Source of the DNA: Streptomyces monomycini
GTDB lineage: Bacteria > Actinomycetota > Actinomycetes > Streptomycetales > Streptomycetaceae
Length of the DNA: 64,000 nt
Direction of reading: 5' to 3'
Assembly: GCF_022271435.1 (NCBI RefSeq)
Contig: NZ_JAFIQY010000004.1
Coordinates: 186,001 to 250,000, forward strand
The notes beneath the pieces were generated by a model. That model was given only the letters and a program-made list of their open reading frames with translations. It was not told the origin of the DNA and ran no database searches. Both the position numbers and the translations under genes were made by a program. This document shows positions 26,823 to 56,618 of the stretch, in pieces (position 1 is the stretch's first letter; each line of letters starts with the position of its first letter).

Positions 26823-26849
26823 GCGCCACCTCTGTAAGCTGACGCGAAA
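26823..26849 (-). promoter_or_regulatory. Shared cluster element, copy 1 (tailoring operon)
   Basis: Read on the minus strand this is TTTCGCGTCAGCTTAC then AGAGGTGGCGC. It matches the copy at 32664-32690 in 24 of 27 bases and points toward the methyltransferase start 131 bases away. It may be an operator or a promoter with non-standard boxes. Confidence 0.6.
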
Positions 26850-26935
26850 AGAAGCAGGTCCTTCCGAGCGTCCGCGACTGCTTCGTCCCGTGTCCGTCCG
26901 CGCGGACCGGGCGGCTGTCCGGCCGTGTTCCCGGG

Positions 26936-26987
26936 CCGGCAGCGGAGACCGGGAGCGCAAACCGGCAGCGGAAACCGGGAGCGGAAC
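26936..26987 (+). repeat. 26-nt tandem repeat
   Basis: Two copies starting CCGGCAGCGGAGACCGGGAG and CCGGCAGCGGAAACCGGGAG, differing at about three positions, in the divergent intergenic region. No function is apparent. Confidence 0.7.
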
Positions 26988-27002
26988 GTGTCCCCGGTAC
27001 GG

Positions 27003-27026
27003 CCGGGTGGAGTTTTCTCCACCCGG
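27003..27026. promoter_or_regulatory. Perfect dyad upstream of the ABC exporter
   Basis: CCGGGTGGAG-TTTT-CTCCACCCGG, ten-base arms and a TTTT centre, 101 bases before the ATPase start. It could be a regulator site or an RNA hairpin. No T-run follows it, so it is not a canonical terminator. Confidence 0.55.
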
Positions 27027-27127
27027 AAGACGGCATGTGACGCCCGTGCGCCCCCGGCCCCGTACCGGTTGACTGGCGGCACGCCGTGGACACGACCGTG
27101 CACGGACCCCAAGGCCGAGGAGGAGAA

Positions 27128-27874
27128 GTGCCCGTCACCGGAGTCGGCGTCGAGCAGGCCGTGACACTCAGCGCGGTGGCCAGGCTGTACGGCCGCGGCA
27201 ACAGCAAGGTTCCCGCCCTGCGCGGTGTGCACTGTTCCTTCGGCCGCGGGTCGTTCACCGCGGTGATGGGACCTTCGGGCTCGGGCAAGAGCACCTTGCT
27301 CCAGTGCGCGGCGGGCCTGGACCGCCCCACCTCGGGCCGGGTGTTCATCGGCGACACCGACATCAGCGCGCTGTCCGAGACGGAGCTGACCAAGCTGCGC
27401 CGGGAGCGGATCGGTTTCGTCTTCCAGTCCTTCAACCTCATGCCGTCGCTGAACGCCCGCAAGAACGTGGCCCTGCCGATGCGGCTGGCCGGGCAGCGCC
27501 CGACCCGCGCCCAGGTGGACACCGCGCTCCAGCAGGTGGGCCTCGGCGACCGGGGCGGTCACCGGCCGGCCGAGATGTCCGGCGGCCAGCAGCAGCGGGT
27601 GGCCATCGCCCGCGCTCTGATCAGCCAGCCCGACGTGCTGTTCGCCGACGAGCCGACCGGCGCCCTGGACACCAACACCAGCCGTGAGGTGCTGGGCCTG
27701 CTGCGGTCCGTGGTGGACCACGCCGGGCAGACGGTGGTCATGGTCACCCACGATCCGGTCGCCGCCTCCTGGGCGGACCGGGTGCTCTTCCTGTCCGACG
27801 GTGCGGTGCACGGCGAACTGATGGCTCCGACGGTGGCCGCGGTGAGCGAGCACATGGCACGGCTGGGTGGCTGA
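27128..27874 (+). CDS. ABC transporter ATP-binding protein (MacB/LolD-like)
   Basis: ATPase of 248 residues that powers the adjacent FtsX-type permease. The Walker A is GPSGSGKST, the Q-loop is FVFQSFNLMPSL, the signature is MSGGQQQR, the Walker B is DVLFADEPTGALD and the switch is VTHDP. The Q-loop wording and the TGALD end of Walker B place it with the MacB/LolD/FtsE-like exporters. The GTG at 27128 directly follows GAGGAGGAGAA, a strong ribosome-binding site; an in-frame GTG at 27086 lacks one. Its stop is three bases from the permease start. The pair probably exports the peptide or protects the envelope from it. Confidence 0.92.
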   Translation: MPVTGVGVEQAVTLSAVARLYGRGNSKVPALRGVHCSFGRGSFTAVMGPSGSGKSTLLQCAAGLDRPTSGRVFIGDTDISALSETELTKLRRERIGFVFQSFNLMPSLNARKNVALPMRLAGQRPTRAQVDTALQQVGLGDRGGHRPAEMSGGQQQRVAIARALISQPDVLFADEPTGALDTNTSREVLGLLRSVVDHAGQTVVMVTHDPVAASWADRVLFLSDGAVHGELMAPTVAAVSEHMARLGG

Positions 27875-27877
27875 CGG

Positions 27878-30499
27878 ATGCTGTCCATCGCTCTCTCCAC
27901 CCTGCGCACCAGATGGGCGCTGTTCGCCGGCACCTTCATCGCGCTGGCGCTCGGCGTCGCGCTGATCGCCAGTACCGGTCAGGTCCTCGACGCCACCCGG
28001 GGCTCCTCGAAGCCCAGCAGCCCCGGGCGTTACGACGCCGCGGCCGTCGTGGTCCGGGCCGGCCAGTCCTTCACGGTCGACTTCGGCTCCGGCGGCGGCG
28101 CGTACGACCAGCGCCAGACCGCCACCTCCCCGCACCGCCTCGACCACGCGCGGCGGACCGCCGACGCGGTCCGCGGGGTGCCCGGGGTACGCCAGGCCGT
28201 CGTCGACCGTTCGCTGCCCGCCCAGGTGGTGGCCGGGGACGCCGGTGACACCACCGACCGCCCGGTCGGCCACGGCTGGTCCAGCGCCCAGCTCACCCCG
28301 TTCCGTCTCACCGAGGGGCGCGAGCCCGCCGGTGACGACCAGGTCGTGCTCGCCGCCTCGCTGGCGAAGCGCGCCGGCGCCGCCGTCGGCGACAAGGTGC
28401 CCGTGGTGACCCCGCAGGGCCGCCGGGAGATGACCGTCGCGGGCATCGCGGCGCCGCCCGGCAAGGGCGGGGTGCCCGGTGAGGCCACCGTCTTCTTCTC
28501 CGACGCCACCGCGCAGCGGCTGTCGGCCGACCCGGACCGCGCCGACGCGGTGGCCGTGCTCGCCGAGCCCGGCACGTCGGCCACCGAACTGGCCGGCCGG
28601 ATCAAGGCCGTACTGCCGGACAAGTCCCTCAAGGCCGGGACCGGCGCCGCCAAGGGCGGTGACCTGACCGCCGCCTCGCGCGCCGCCGCGCTCGGCGACG
28701 TCGCCACCCTCCTCGCCGTCATGGCCGTGATCGCCGGCTTCGTGTCGATCTTCGTGGTGTCGGGCACCTTCGCCTTCGCCATCGCCCAGCGGCGCCGGGA
28801 ACTGGCCCTGCTGCGCACCATCGGCGCCGCGCCGCCCCAGGTACGCCGCATGATCATGGCGGAGTCGGCGGTGCTGGGCGTGGTCGCCTCGGCCGCGGGC
28901 TGCGCCATCGGGATCGCCGGCGGCCAACAGCTCGCCTCCGTGCTGTCCTCCTTCGGCATGGCGCCCAAGGACTTCGAGGTCCCCGCGTCCCCGCCGATCC
29001 TGCTGCTCAGCTTCTTCGTCGGGCTCGGCGTGGCGCTGCTCGGGGTGTTCGCCGCCTCCCGCCGGGCCGCGAAGGTCCGTCCGGCCGAGACCATGCGGGA
29101 CTCGGCGGTGGAGACCCGGGTGATGACGACCGGCCGCTGGATCACCGGCTCGGTGTTCGCGGGCATGTCGCTGCTGTTGCTGGTCATGCTGCCCCAGGCG
29201 GGCAGCGACGGCGCCGTGGTGATCTCGCTGGTGCTGACCGAGATCCTGGTCGTGACGATGGTGGCCTTCTCGCCGCTGCTGGTGCCGCCGCTGGTGCGGC
29301 TGGCGACCTTCCCGCTGGCCGCGGTCACCCGCATCACCGGCTCGCTGGCCGGTGACAACGCCCGCGCCGCGGTGCGCAGGACCGCCTCGGCGGCCGCCCC
29401 CATCCTCGTCACGGTGGCCGTCGCCGGGTCCATCATCGGCGTCACCAACGCGAGTTCGGCGACCACCGTCGCCGACGCCCGCAAGCACCTGAAGGCCGAC
29501 GTGGTGGTCGCCGCCGGCGGCGGGGCGGGGCTGCCCTCCGCCGCGGTGCGCGAACTGTCCTCGGCCCCCGGTGTCCAGGCCGCCTCGCCGGTCTCCGAGA
29601 CCAGCGGTTTCCTCGTCGGCTCCAGTTACGTGATGTCGAGCGGCATCGGCGCGGTGGACCCGAAGAACCTGTCCGGCACGCTGCGGCTGGACCCGGTCAA
29701 GGGGTCGCTGGGCGATCTGCGCGGCGACACGGTGGCGGTGACGAAACTGGTGGCCGGCCAGCTGGGCTGGCGCACCGGCGAAGAGGTCGACGTCTACCTC
29801 GCCGACGCCACGAAGGTACGGGTGAAGGTCGCCGCGGTGCTCAATTCGTCGGCGGGGCTGCCCCCGGTGCTGTTCCCGCAGGACACGCTGGCCCGGCACG
29901 CGCCCGACACCATGACGAACGCCGTCTACCTGTCCCTGGCGCCGGGCGCCGACCACGCCGCCGCGACGGCCGCCGCCCAGAAGGTCGCGGACGGGTACGG
30001 CGCGGCCGCCCAGAGCCGGGACAGCTGGCTGGCCGAGCGCGCCTCCGCCACGCAGGAGGAGGGCCGCATCCTGGTCCTGGTGCTGCTGGGCATGGCGATG
30101 CTCTACACCGGTATCGCCATCGCCAACACCCTGGTCATGGCGGCCGGGGAGCGGGCCGAGGGCATCACGCTGATGCGCAAGATCGGCGCGACCCGCGGGC
30201 AGGTGCTGCGCACCGTCGTGTGGGAGACGCTGACCGTGGTGGCCGTCGGCGGGGTGCTGGGTGTCCTCGCGGACGGGGTGACGATGATCGGGATGAGCCG
30301 GGCGCTGTCCGAGTCCGGCGAAGGCGCCGAGTTCCCGGTGCCGTGGCTGGAGATGGGCTCGGTCCTGGCCGGCTGTCTGATCGTCGCCCTGCTCGCCACC
30401 CTCGTACCCACCCTGCTCCAGCTGCGTTCCTCCGGCCGTACCGCGGAGGAGGACGAGGCGCCCAGCACGCGGGAACCGGTGCTGACGGGCGTGGGATGA
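27878..30499 (+). CDS. FtsX-type ABC transporter permease
   Basis: Membrane protein of 873 residues with two FtsX-like permease units. TM1 is at the N-terminus (WALFAGTFIALALGVALI) and is followed by a large extracytoplasmic domain. A three-helix block lies at about 265-400, including VMAVIAGFVSIFVVSGTFAFAIAQRRRELALLRTIGA. The second half repeats the plan, with TM segments near 425-470 and 500-525, another external domain, and a final FtsX block with ALLGMAMLYTGIAIANT-like sequence and MRKIGATRGQVLRTV. Such large permeases with a MacB-like ATPase often export or resist antimicrobial peptides and are commonly controlled by an adjacent two-component system, as here. Confidence 0.9.
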   Translation: MLSIALSTLRTRWALFAGTFIALALGVALIASTGQVLDATRGSSKPSSPGRYDAAAVVVRAGQSFTVDFGSGGGAYDQRQTATSPHRLDHARRTADAVRGVPGVRQAVVDRSLPAQVVAGDAGDTTDRPVGHGWSSAQLTPFRLTEGREPAGDDQVVLAASLAKRAGAAVGDKVPVVTPQGRREMTVAGIAAPPGKGGVPGEATVFFSDATAQRLSADPDRADAVAVLAEPGTSATELAGRIKAVLPDKSLKAGTGAAKGGDLTAASRAAALGDVATLLAVMAVIAGFVSIFVVSGTFAFAIAQRRRELALLRTIGAAPPQVRRMIMAESAVLGVVASAAGCAIGIAGGQQLASVLSSFGMAPKDFEVPASPPILLLSFFVGLGVALLGVFAASRRAAKVRPAETMRDSAVETRVMTTGRWITGSVFAGMSLLLLVMLPQAGSDGAVVISLVLTEILVVTMVAFSPLLVPPLVRLATFPLAAVTRITGSLAGDNARAAVRRTASAAAPILVTVAVAGSIIGVTNASSATTVADARKHLKADVVVAAGGGAGLPSAAVRELSSAPGVQAASPVSETSGFLVGSSYVMSSGIGAVDPKNLSGTLRLDPVKGSLGDLRGDTVAVTKLVAGQLGWRTGEEVDVYLADATKVRVKVAAVLNSSAGLPPVLFPQDTLARHAPDTMTNAVYLSLAPGADHAAATAAAQKVADGYGAAAQSRDSWLAERASATQEEGRILVLVLLGMAMLYTGIAIANTLVMAAGERAEGITLMRKIGATRGQVLRTVVWETLTVVAVGGVLGVLADGVTMIGMSRALSESGEGAEFPVPWLEMGSVLAGCLIVALLATLVPTLLQLRSSGRTAEEDEAPSTREPVLTGVG

Positions 30500-30606
30500 G
30501 CCGTCCGTCCCCTCTGGACCAGCCGGTCCGGCAGCCCGCGACCCCCGCGCGGAACCTGCCGGACCGGCCTCCCGCCGGCGCCGTCCTGTCCCGGCGCCGG
30601 CCCGCG

Positions 30607-30636
30607 CCGGTGGGCCCGCGACCGCGGGCCCACCGG
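30607..30636. terminator. Hairpin between the ABC exporter and the two-component genes
   Basis: Fourteen-base perfect arms CCGGTGGGCCCGCG / CGCGGGCCCACCGG with only two bases between. The effective stem is about 12 bp. It lies between the permease stop and the kinase ribosome-binding site and could attenuate transcription or end the exporter transcript. Confidence 0.55.
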
Positions 30637-30655
30637 TCTCCGGCGGAGCCTTACT

Positions 30656-31942
30656 GTGGACCGAATGAGCTCCTCTCCCATCTGGCGGGCCGTGACCCGG
30701 AACCCGGTCAGCTTCCTCACCTCCGCCGCGCCCTGGCGTGCGCTCGGGTACCTCGCCACCTCCGGTCTGCTCGGGCTGCTCTCGCTGATCGTGCTGGGAG
30801 GTGTGGTGGTGTGCGGGCTGCTGCTGTCGGTGGCGGGGATCGGACTGGTGGTCCTGGCGGGCTCCGTCCTCCTCGGTATCCCGCTGGCCGCGCTGGAGCG
30901 GCGCAGGCTGCGGCTGCTGGAAGGGCCGCACGCCGACCGGCCGGCCAGTCCGCACCGTGCCGTGGCACGGCCGGGGCTGTGGCCGTGGCTGACCACCCGG
31001 TTGCAGGAGAGCGCGACCTGGCGGGAGTTCGGCTTCGCCATGGTGTTCGCGGTGCTGCTCTCCGTCGTGGACCTGGCCCTGCTGACCCTGGCCGGCTCGC
31101 TGGTCGTACTGATCGTCTTCCCGGTGAAGGTGGCGATCGTCTCCGGGCAGCCGGAGGCTCTGCTGCTCACCGGCCTCGGGATCGCCGTCCTGCCGGTCGC
31201 CGCTTATGTCCTGGGGGCGGCGGCCGCGGCGCAGGGCTGGTTCGTCCGGCTGATGCTGGCGCCCAAGGAGGGCGGGCAGACCGACCGGGTCGTGGAGCTG
31301 ACCCGCTCGCGGGCCCGGATGGCCGACGCCTTCCAGGCCGAGCGGCGCCGGATCGAGCGGGACCTGCACGACGGGGCGCAGCAGCGTCTGGTGGCGCTGG
31401 TGATGACGCTGGGGCTGGCCGAGATGGAGTTCGGCGGTACGGAGCCGAAGGGCGGCCGGGCCGGCGAGCTGATCTCCCGGGCCCGGGGGGAGGCGAAGCA
31501 GGCGCTGGACGAACTGCGCGACCTGGTCCGCGGCATCCATCCGCAGGTCCTCACCGACCACGGCATCGCCGCGGCGGTGTCCGAGGTCGCGGTACGCTGC
31601 CGGGTGCCGGTGGACGTGGACGTGGAGCTGGCCGGGCGGCTGCCCACGCAGGTCGAGGCCACCGCCTACTTCTTCATCAGCGAGGCGCTCACCAACGTCG
31701 TCAAGCACAGCGGTGCCACGTCCGCCACGGTGCGCGGCCGGCTGACGCGGGACGGGCTGTCCGTCACGGTCACCGACAACGGCGCCGGGGGCGCCGAACT
31801 GCGCGCGGGCGGCGGGCTGGAGGGCTTGGCCGACCGGGTCGCGGTGGTCGATGGAAGACTGGTGCTGTCCAGCCCCTCTGGCGGCCCCACCGCCCTCAGC
31901 CTGGAGATTCCGTGCCAGCACAGTCACTCCGTATCGTCCTAG
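30656..31942 (+). CDS. NarL-type sensor histidine kinase
   Basis: Membrane kinase of 428 residues. Four hydrophobic segments fall at about 28-50, 55-80, 127-160 and 170-195 and form a compact membrane sensor without a large external domain, as in the Streptomyces sensor-domain kinases. The HisKA_3 dimerisation helix follows with phospho-acceptor His238 in RRIERDLHDGAQQRLV. The HATPase domain shows FISEALTNVVKHSGA and VTDNGAGG followed by GGGLEGLADRVA. The GTG at 30656 has GGAG seven bases upstream; the ATG at 30665 is farther away. The gene overlaps the response-regulator gene by 31 bases. Location after the FtsX exporter suggests it senses peptide or envelope stress, which is inference. Confidence 0.9.
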   Translation: MDRMSSSPIWRAVTRNPVSFLTSAAPWRALGYLATSGLLGLLSLIVLGGVVVCGLLLSVAGIGLVVLAGSVLLGIPLAALERRRLRLLEGPHADRPASPHRAVARPGLWPWLTTRLQESATWREFGFAMVFAVLLSVVDLALLTLAGSLVVLIVFPVKVAIVSGQPEALLLTGLGIAVLPVAAYVLGAAAAAQGWFVRLMLAPKEGGQTDRVVELTRSRARMADAFQAERRRIERDLHDGAQQRLVALVMTLGLAEMEFGGTEPKGGRAGELISRARGEAKQALDELRDLVRGIHPQVLTDHGIAAAVSEVAVRCRVPVDVDVELAGRLPTQVEATAYFFISEALTNVVKHSGATSATVRGRLTRDGLSVTVTDNGAGGAELRAGGGLEGLADRVAVVDGRLVLSSPSGGPTALSLEIPCQHSHSVSS

Positions 31943-32592
31943 CCGAGGACTCGGCGCTCGTCCGTGAAGGGATCGTCGAGCTGCTGCACAAGTTCGGCCA
32001 CCAGGTGGTCCGGGCGGTCGGTGACGCCGACTCCCTGATCACCGCGGTACGGGAGTGCGCCCCGGACATCGTCGTCACCGACGTACGGATGCCGCCGGGA
32101 CACGGGGACGACGGGCTGCGGGCCACGACCGAGCTGCGCAAGGACTACCCGGACCTGCCGGTCCTGGTGCTGTCCCAGTACGTCGCGAACGCGTACGCCA
32201 AGGAGCTCTTCACCCCCAGCAGAACACCGCACCGCCAGAGCCGGGCCGGCCTGGGCTACCTGCTCAAGGACCGGATCGGTGAACTCAGCGAATTCGCCCA
32301 GGCCGTCGAACGTGTCGCCGCAGGAGCCATGGTGATCGACCCCCAGGTTGTCCAGCACATACTGATGGAGCGCGACCAGCGCCACCAGTACCAGCTGCTG
32401 TCCGCCCGCGAGCAGGAGGTGCTCGGGCTGATGGCCCACGGCTACTCCAACGCGATGGTGCGGGACGCCCTGAACATCAGCGACGGCGCGGTGGCCAAAC
32501 ACATCGGCAACATCTTCGCCAAGCTGGGGCTCTCCCCCGACGACGGCAACCGCCGGGTGCTCGCGGTCCTGGCGTACCTGCGCGACGAGTGA
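31912..32592 (+). CDS. NarL/FixJ-type response regulator
   Basis: DNA-binding regulator of 226 residues. The receiver domain (about 5-125) has the acidic pair AEDS, phospho-acceptor Asp57 in VVTDVRMPP and the lysine in GYLLKD. The LuxR helix-turn-helix is at about 160-220 (LSAREQEVLGLMAHGYSNAMV through GAVAKHIGNIFAKLGL). The segment between the fourth helix and GYLLKD (FTPSRTPHRQSRAGL) is about seven residues longer than usual in this family. The GTG at 31912 lies inside the kinase gene with GGAG six bases upstream, so the two genes are translationally linked. Likely targets are the upstream exporter and perhaps the biosynthetic operons. Confidence 0.9.
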   Translation: MPAQSLRIVLAEDSALVREGIVELLHKFGHQVVRAVGDADSLITAVRECAPDIVVTDVRMPPGHGDDGLRATTELRKDYPDLPVLVLSQYVANAYAKELFTPSRTPHRQSRAGLGYLLKDRIGELSEFAQAVERVAAGAMVIDPQVVQHILMERDQRHQYQLLSAREQEVLGLMAHGYSNAMVRDALNISDGAVAKHIGNIFAKLGLSPDDGNRRVLAVLAYLRDE

Positions 32593-32663
32593 TCCCCCGC
32601 ACCCCGTCCCGCCCCGTCCCGCCCGCTGCCGGCTTCCCGCCGGCGGTGCCGTGACCCGGTTGA

Positions 32664-32690
32664 TTTCGCGACAGCTTACGAAGGTGGCGC
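32664..32690 (+). promoter_or_regulatory. Shared cluster element, copy 2 (thioesterase/NRPS operon)
   Basis: TTTCGCGACAGCTTAC followed by GAAGGTGGCGC, 24 of 27 bases identical to the minus-strand copy at 26823-26849. It points toward the thioesterase start 181 bases downstream, within the 279-base gap after the response-regulator gene. Both copies precede biosynthetic genes in the same relative orientation. Confidence 0.6.
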
Positions 32691-32871
32691 GCCGGGCCCG
32701 CCCGGGGGGATGGTGTCCACGCAGGCCCGTCGGACGCAGTGCGCGTGCCGGGGCCGGACCGTCCTGCCCGGCAGGCGGACCCGGCCGGTGGGCCGCGGGA
32801 CCAGTACAGGGAAAGCAGGCCGAGGCGGCGTCACCGTTCGGGTGAGCCGCCGGCGCCTGTAGGGGGATTTC

Positions 32872-34206
32872 ATGAACGTGGAAGAGCTGTCCGGGCGCCT
32901 GCCCGCGCTCGCACGCGAACACGGTGTTCCGGGCGGGCAGTTCGCCCTGCACCACAAGGGCGAGACCCGTTCCTTCGTGTTCGGCGCACAGGACGCGGCG
33001 GGCACGGTGCCGGTGACCGGGGACGCCAAGTTCCCGGTCGGTTCCATCACCAAGGCGTTCACCGCCGCGCTGGCCATGCTGCTGGTCGACGAGGGCGACC
33101 TGGACCTCGACGCGCCGGTGTCCGAGGTGCTCACCGAACTGCGGACGCCGGACACCCGCTTCGGCGCGACGACACTGCGCCAGTTGCTCAGCCACAGCGC
33201 CGGACTGCCGCCCGGCCGCGACTCGGACAGCCTGGCCGGCGCCACCCGCCGCGGCTACCTCGCCGACTGCGCCCGGATGGCGCCCATCGACACGTTCGGC
33301 TCCTCGTTCTCCTACTCCAACGTCGGCTACACCGTCATCGGCATGCTCGCCGAGCAGGCCGTACGGATGGACTGGCGCGAGGCGCTGGAGAGCTTCCTGC
33401 TGGACCCGCTGGACATCGAACCTGCCTACATCGCGGGCACTTCGGCGCGGCCGTACGTCTCCGGGCACGCGGCCCGTACCGCGCCGGCCCGCGCGGTGCC
33501 GGTCCGCCAGACCCTCCCCGCCATCGAGGCACCGGCCGGGGCGCTCGCCCTCAGCGCCCTGGACCTGCTGGCCTTCGGCCGGCTGCACACCGACGACGCG
33601 GACGGCGTGCCGGGACTGCTGGACGCCGAGGCCCTGGCCGGAATGCGCACCGGCGTGCCCGGCGCCGAGCCGTTCGGGCTCGCCGACGGCTGGGGGCTGG
33701 GCCTGTCCCTGTACCGGGCCGACGACGGCACCCACTGGACCGGTCACGACGGTACCGCCGACGGCACCTCCTGCCACCTGCGCGTCGACCCGGCGGGCGG
33801 CACCGTCGTCGCGCTGACCACCAACGCCCACACCGGCATGGCCCTGTGGGAGAGCCTGCTGGAGGAGCTGCGGCGGCTCGGCCTGGACGTGGCCAGCTAC
33901 TCGTACTCCGCCTTCCGCGACCCGCGGGAGAAGATCCCGGCGCCGCCCGGCTGCCTGGGCCGGTACGTCAACGGCGAGACCGAATACCTGGTCGGCCCTG
34001 GTGACGAGGCTGGGAACGGGGACGAGCTGACGCTGCGGCTGGACGGCGAACCGTTCGCCCGGATCACCGTCCACGAGGGGCTGGAGTTCACCCTCCGGGA
34101 GTTCGCCGAGGGCGGCATGGTCTACCTCGGTCGCTTCCTGCGGCACCCCGGCACCGGCGACATCGACCAGATCCAGGTCACCGGCCGGCGCGCCCAGCGC
34201 GTCTGA
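32872..34206 (+). CDS. Stand-alone penicillin-binding-protein-type thioesterase (SurE/MannU-like peptide cyclase)
   Basis: Serine hydrolase of 444 residues with the class C beta-lactamase / DD-peptidase fold. The catalytic motifs are S-x-x-K at Ser58-Lys61 (VGSITKAF), Y-x-N at Tyr148-Asn150 (FSYSNVGY) and H-D-G at 292-294 ([10 protein letters not shown]). A C-terminal lipocalin-like region starts near 345 ([15 protein letters not shown]). Proteins of this layout beside NRPS genes are PBP-type thioesterases (SurE, MannU, DsaJ, UlmJ, PenA families). They act in trans and cyclise peptides whose C-terminal residue is D, using the N-terminal amine as nucleophile. The NRPS next door lacks a thioesterase and ends in an epimerase, exactly that context. 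A true beta-lactamase or DD-peptidase is less likely because no signal peptide is present. The start ATG has AGGGGG upstream. Confidence 0.9.
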   Translation: MNVEELSGRLPALAREHGVPGGQFALHHKGETRSFVFGAQDAAGTVPVTGDAKFPVGSITKAFTAALAMLLVDEGDLDLDAPVSEVLTELRTPDTRFGATTLRQLLSHSAGLPPGRDSDSLAGATRRGYLADCARMAPIDTFGSSFSYSNVGYTVIGMLAEQAVRMDWREALESFLLDPLDIEPAYIAGTSARPYVSGHAARTAPARAVPVRQTLPAIEAPAGALALSALDLLAFGRLHTDDADGVPGLLDAEALAGMRTGVPGAEPFGLADGWGLGLSLYRADDGTHWTGHDGTADGTSCHLRVDPAGGTVVALTTNAHTGMALWESLLEELRRLGLDVASYSYSAFRDPREKIPAPPGCLGRYVNGETEYLVGPGDEAGNGDELTLRLDGEPFARITVHEGLEFTLREFAEGGMVYLGRFLRHPGTGDIDQIQVTGRRAQRV

Positions 34207-34379
34207 CACCGCCGGTCACCGGCCGGCCGCCGCTCCCGTACGGCCACGGGCCCGGCGGCACCCGACGGGCAGGGCACCGAAGCCCTGACCCGCATCCGAC
34301 TTGTGCACTTTTTTTCCACCGGCGGCATGCCCGCGCCCCTTGGGCGGCGTGCCCCCGCACCGAACCCGGAAGAGGGAAC

Positions 34380-44093
<9,714 letters not shown>

Positions 44094-44147
44094 GCCTGCC
44101 GACGCCGCCCGCCCCTGAGCTAGACGACTTCCACGGAGAGACACCAA

Positions 44148-56618
<12,471 letters not shown>

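Larger units (their letters stand above)
26692..27127. other. Divergent control region of tailoring operon and ABC exporter
   Basis: 436 bases between the methyltransferase (-) and ABC ATPase (+) genes. It holds a shared 27-nt element near the tailoring operon, a 26-base tandem repeat, and a 10-bp perfect dyad ahead of the exporter (each listed separately). No credible gene was seen. Confidence 0.65.

Noticed and set aside
26896..26907. Palindrome GTCCGCGCGGAC
   Set aside because: It is all GC apart from the T/A pair, and such palindromes are frequent in this base composition. It has no distinctive position relative to a promoter.
26798..31927. A 1709-codon minus-strand open frame opposite the ABC exporter and kinase genes
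   Set aside because: Same cause: its low-complexity translation contrasts with clear ABC, FtsX and kinase motifs on the plus strand.
32872..34206. Beta-lactamase or DD-carboxypeptidase resistance gene
   Set aside because: The fold fits, but there is no signal peptide. The position directly before thioesterase-less NRPS genes ending in an E domain fits a PBP-type thioesterase much better.
24253..34315. Exact 14-mer CTTGTGCACTTTTT at about 24253 and again at about 34300
   Set aside because: One copy lies in the hydroxylase start region and the other in the NRPS leader. A 14-base match in 64 kb is expected by chance, and the flanks do not match.
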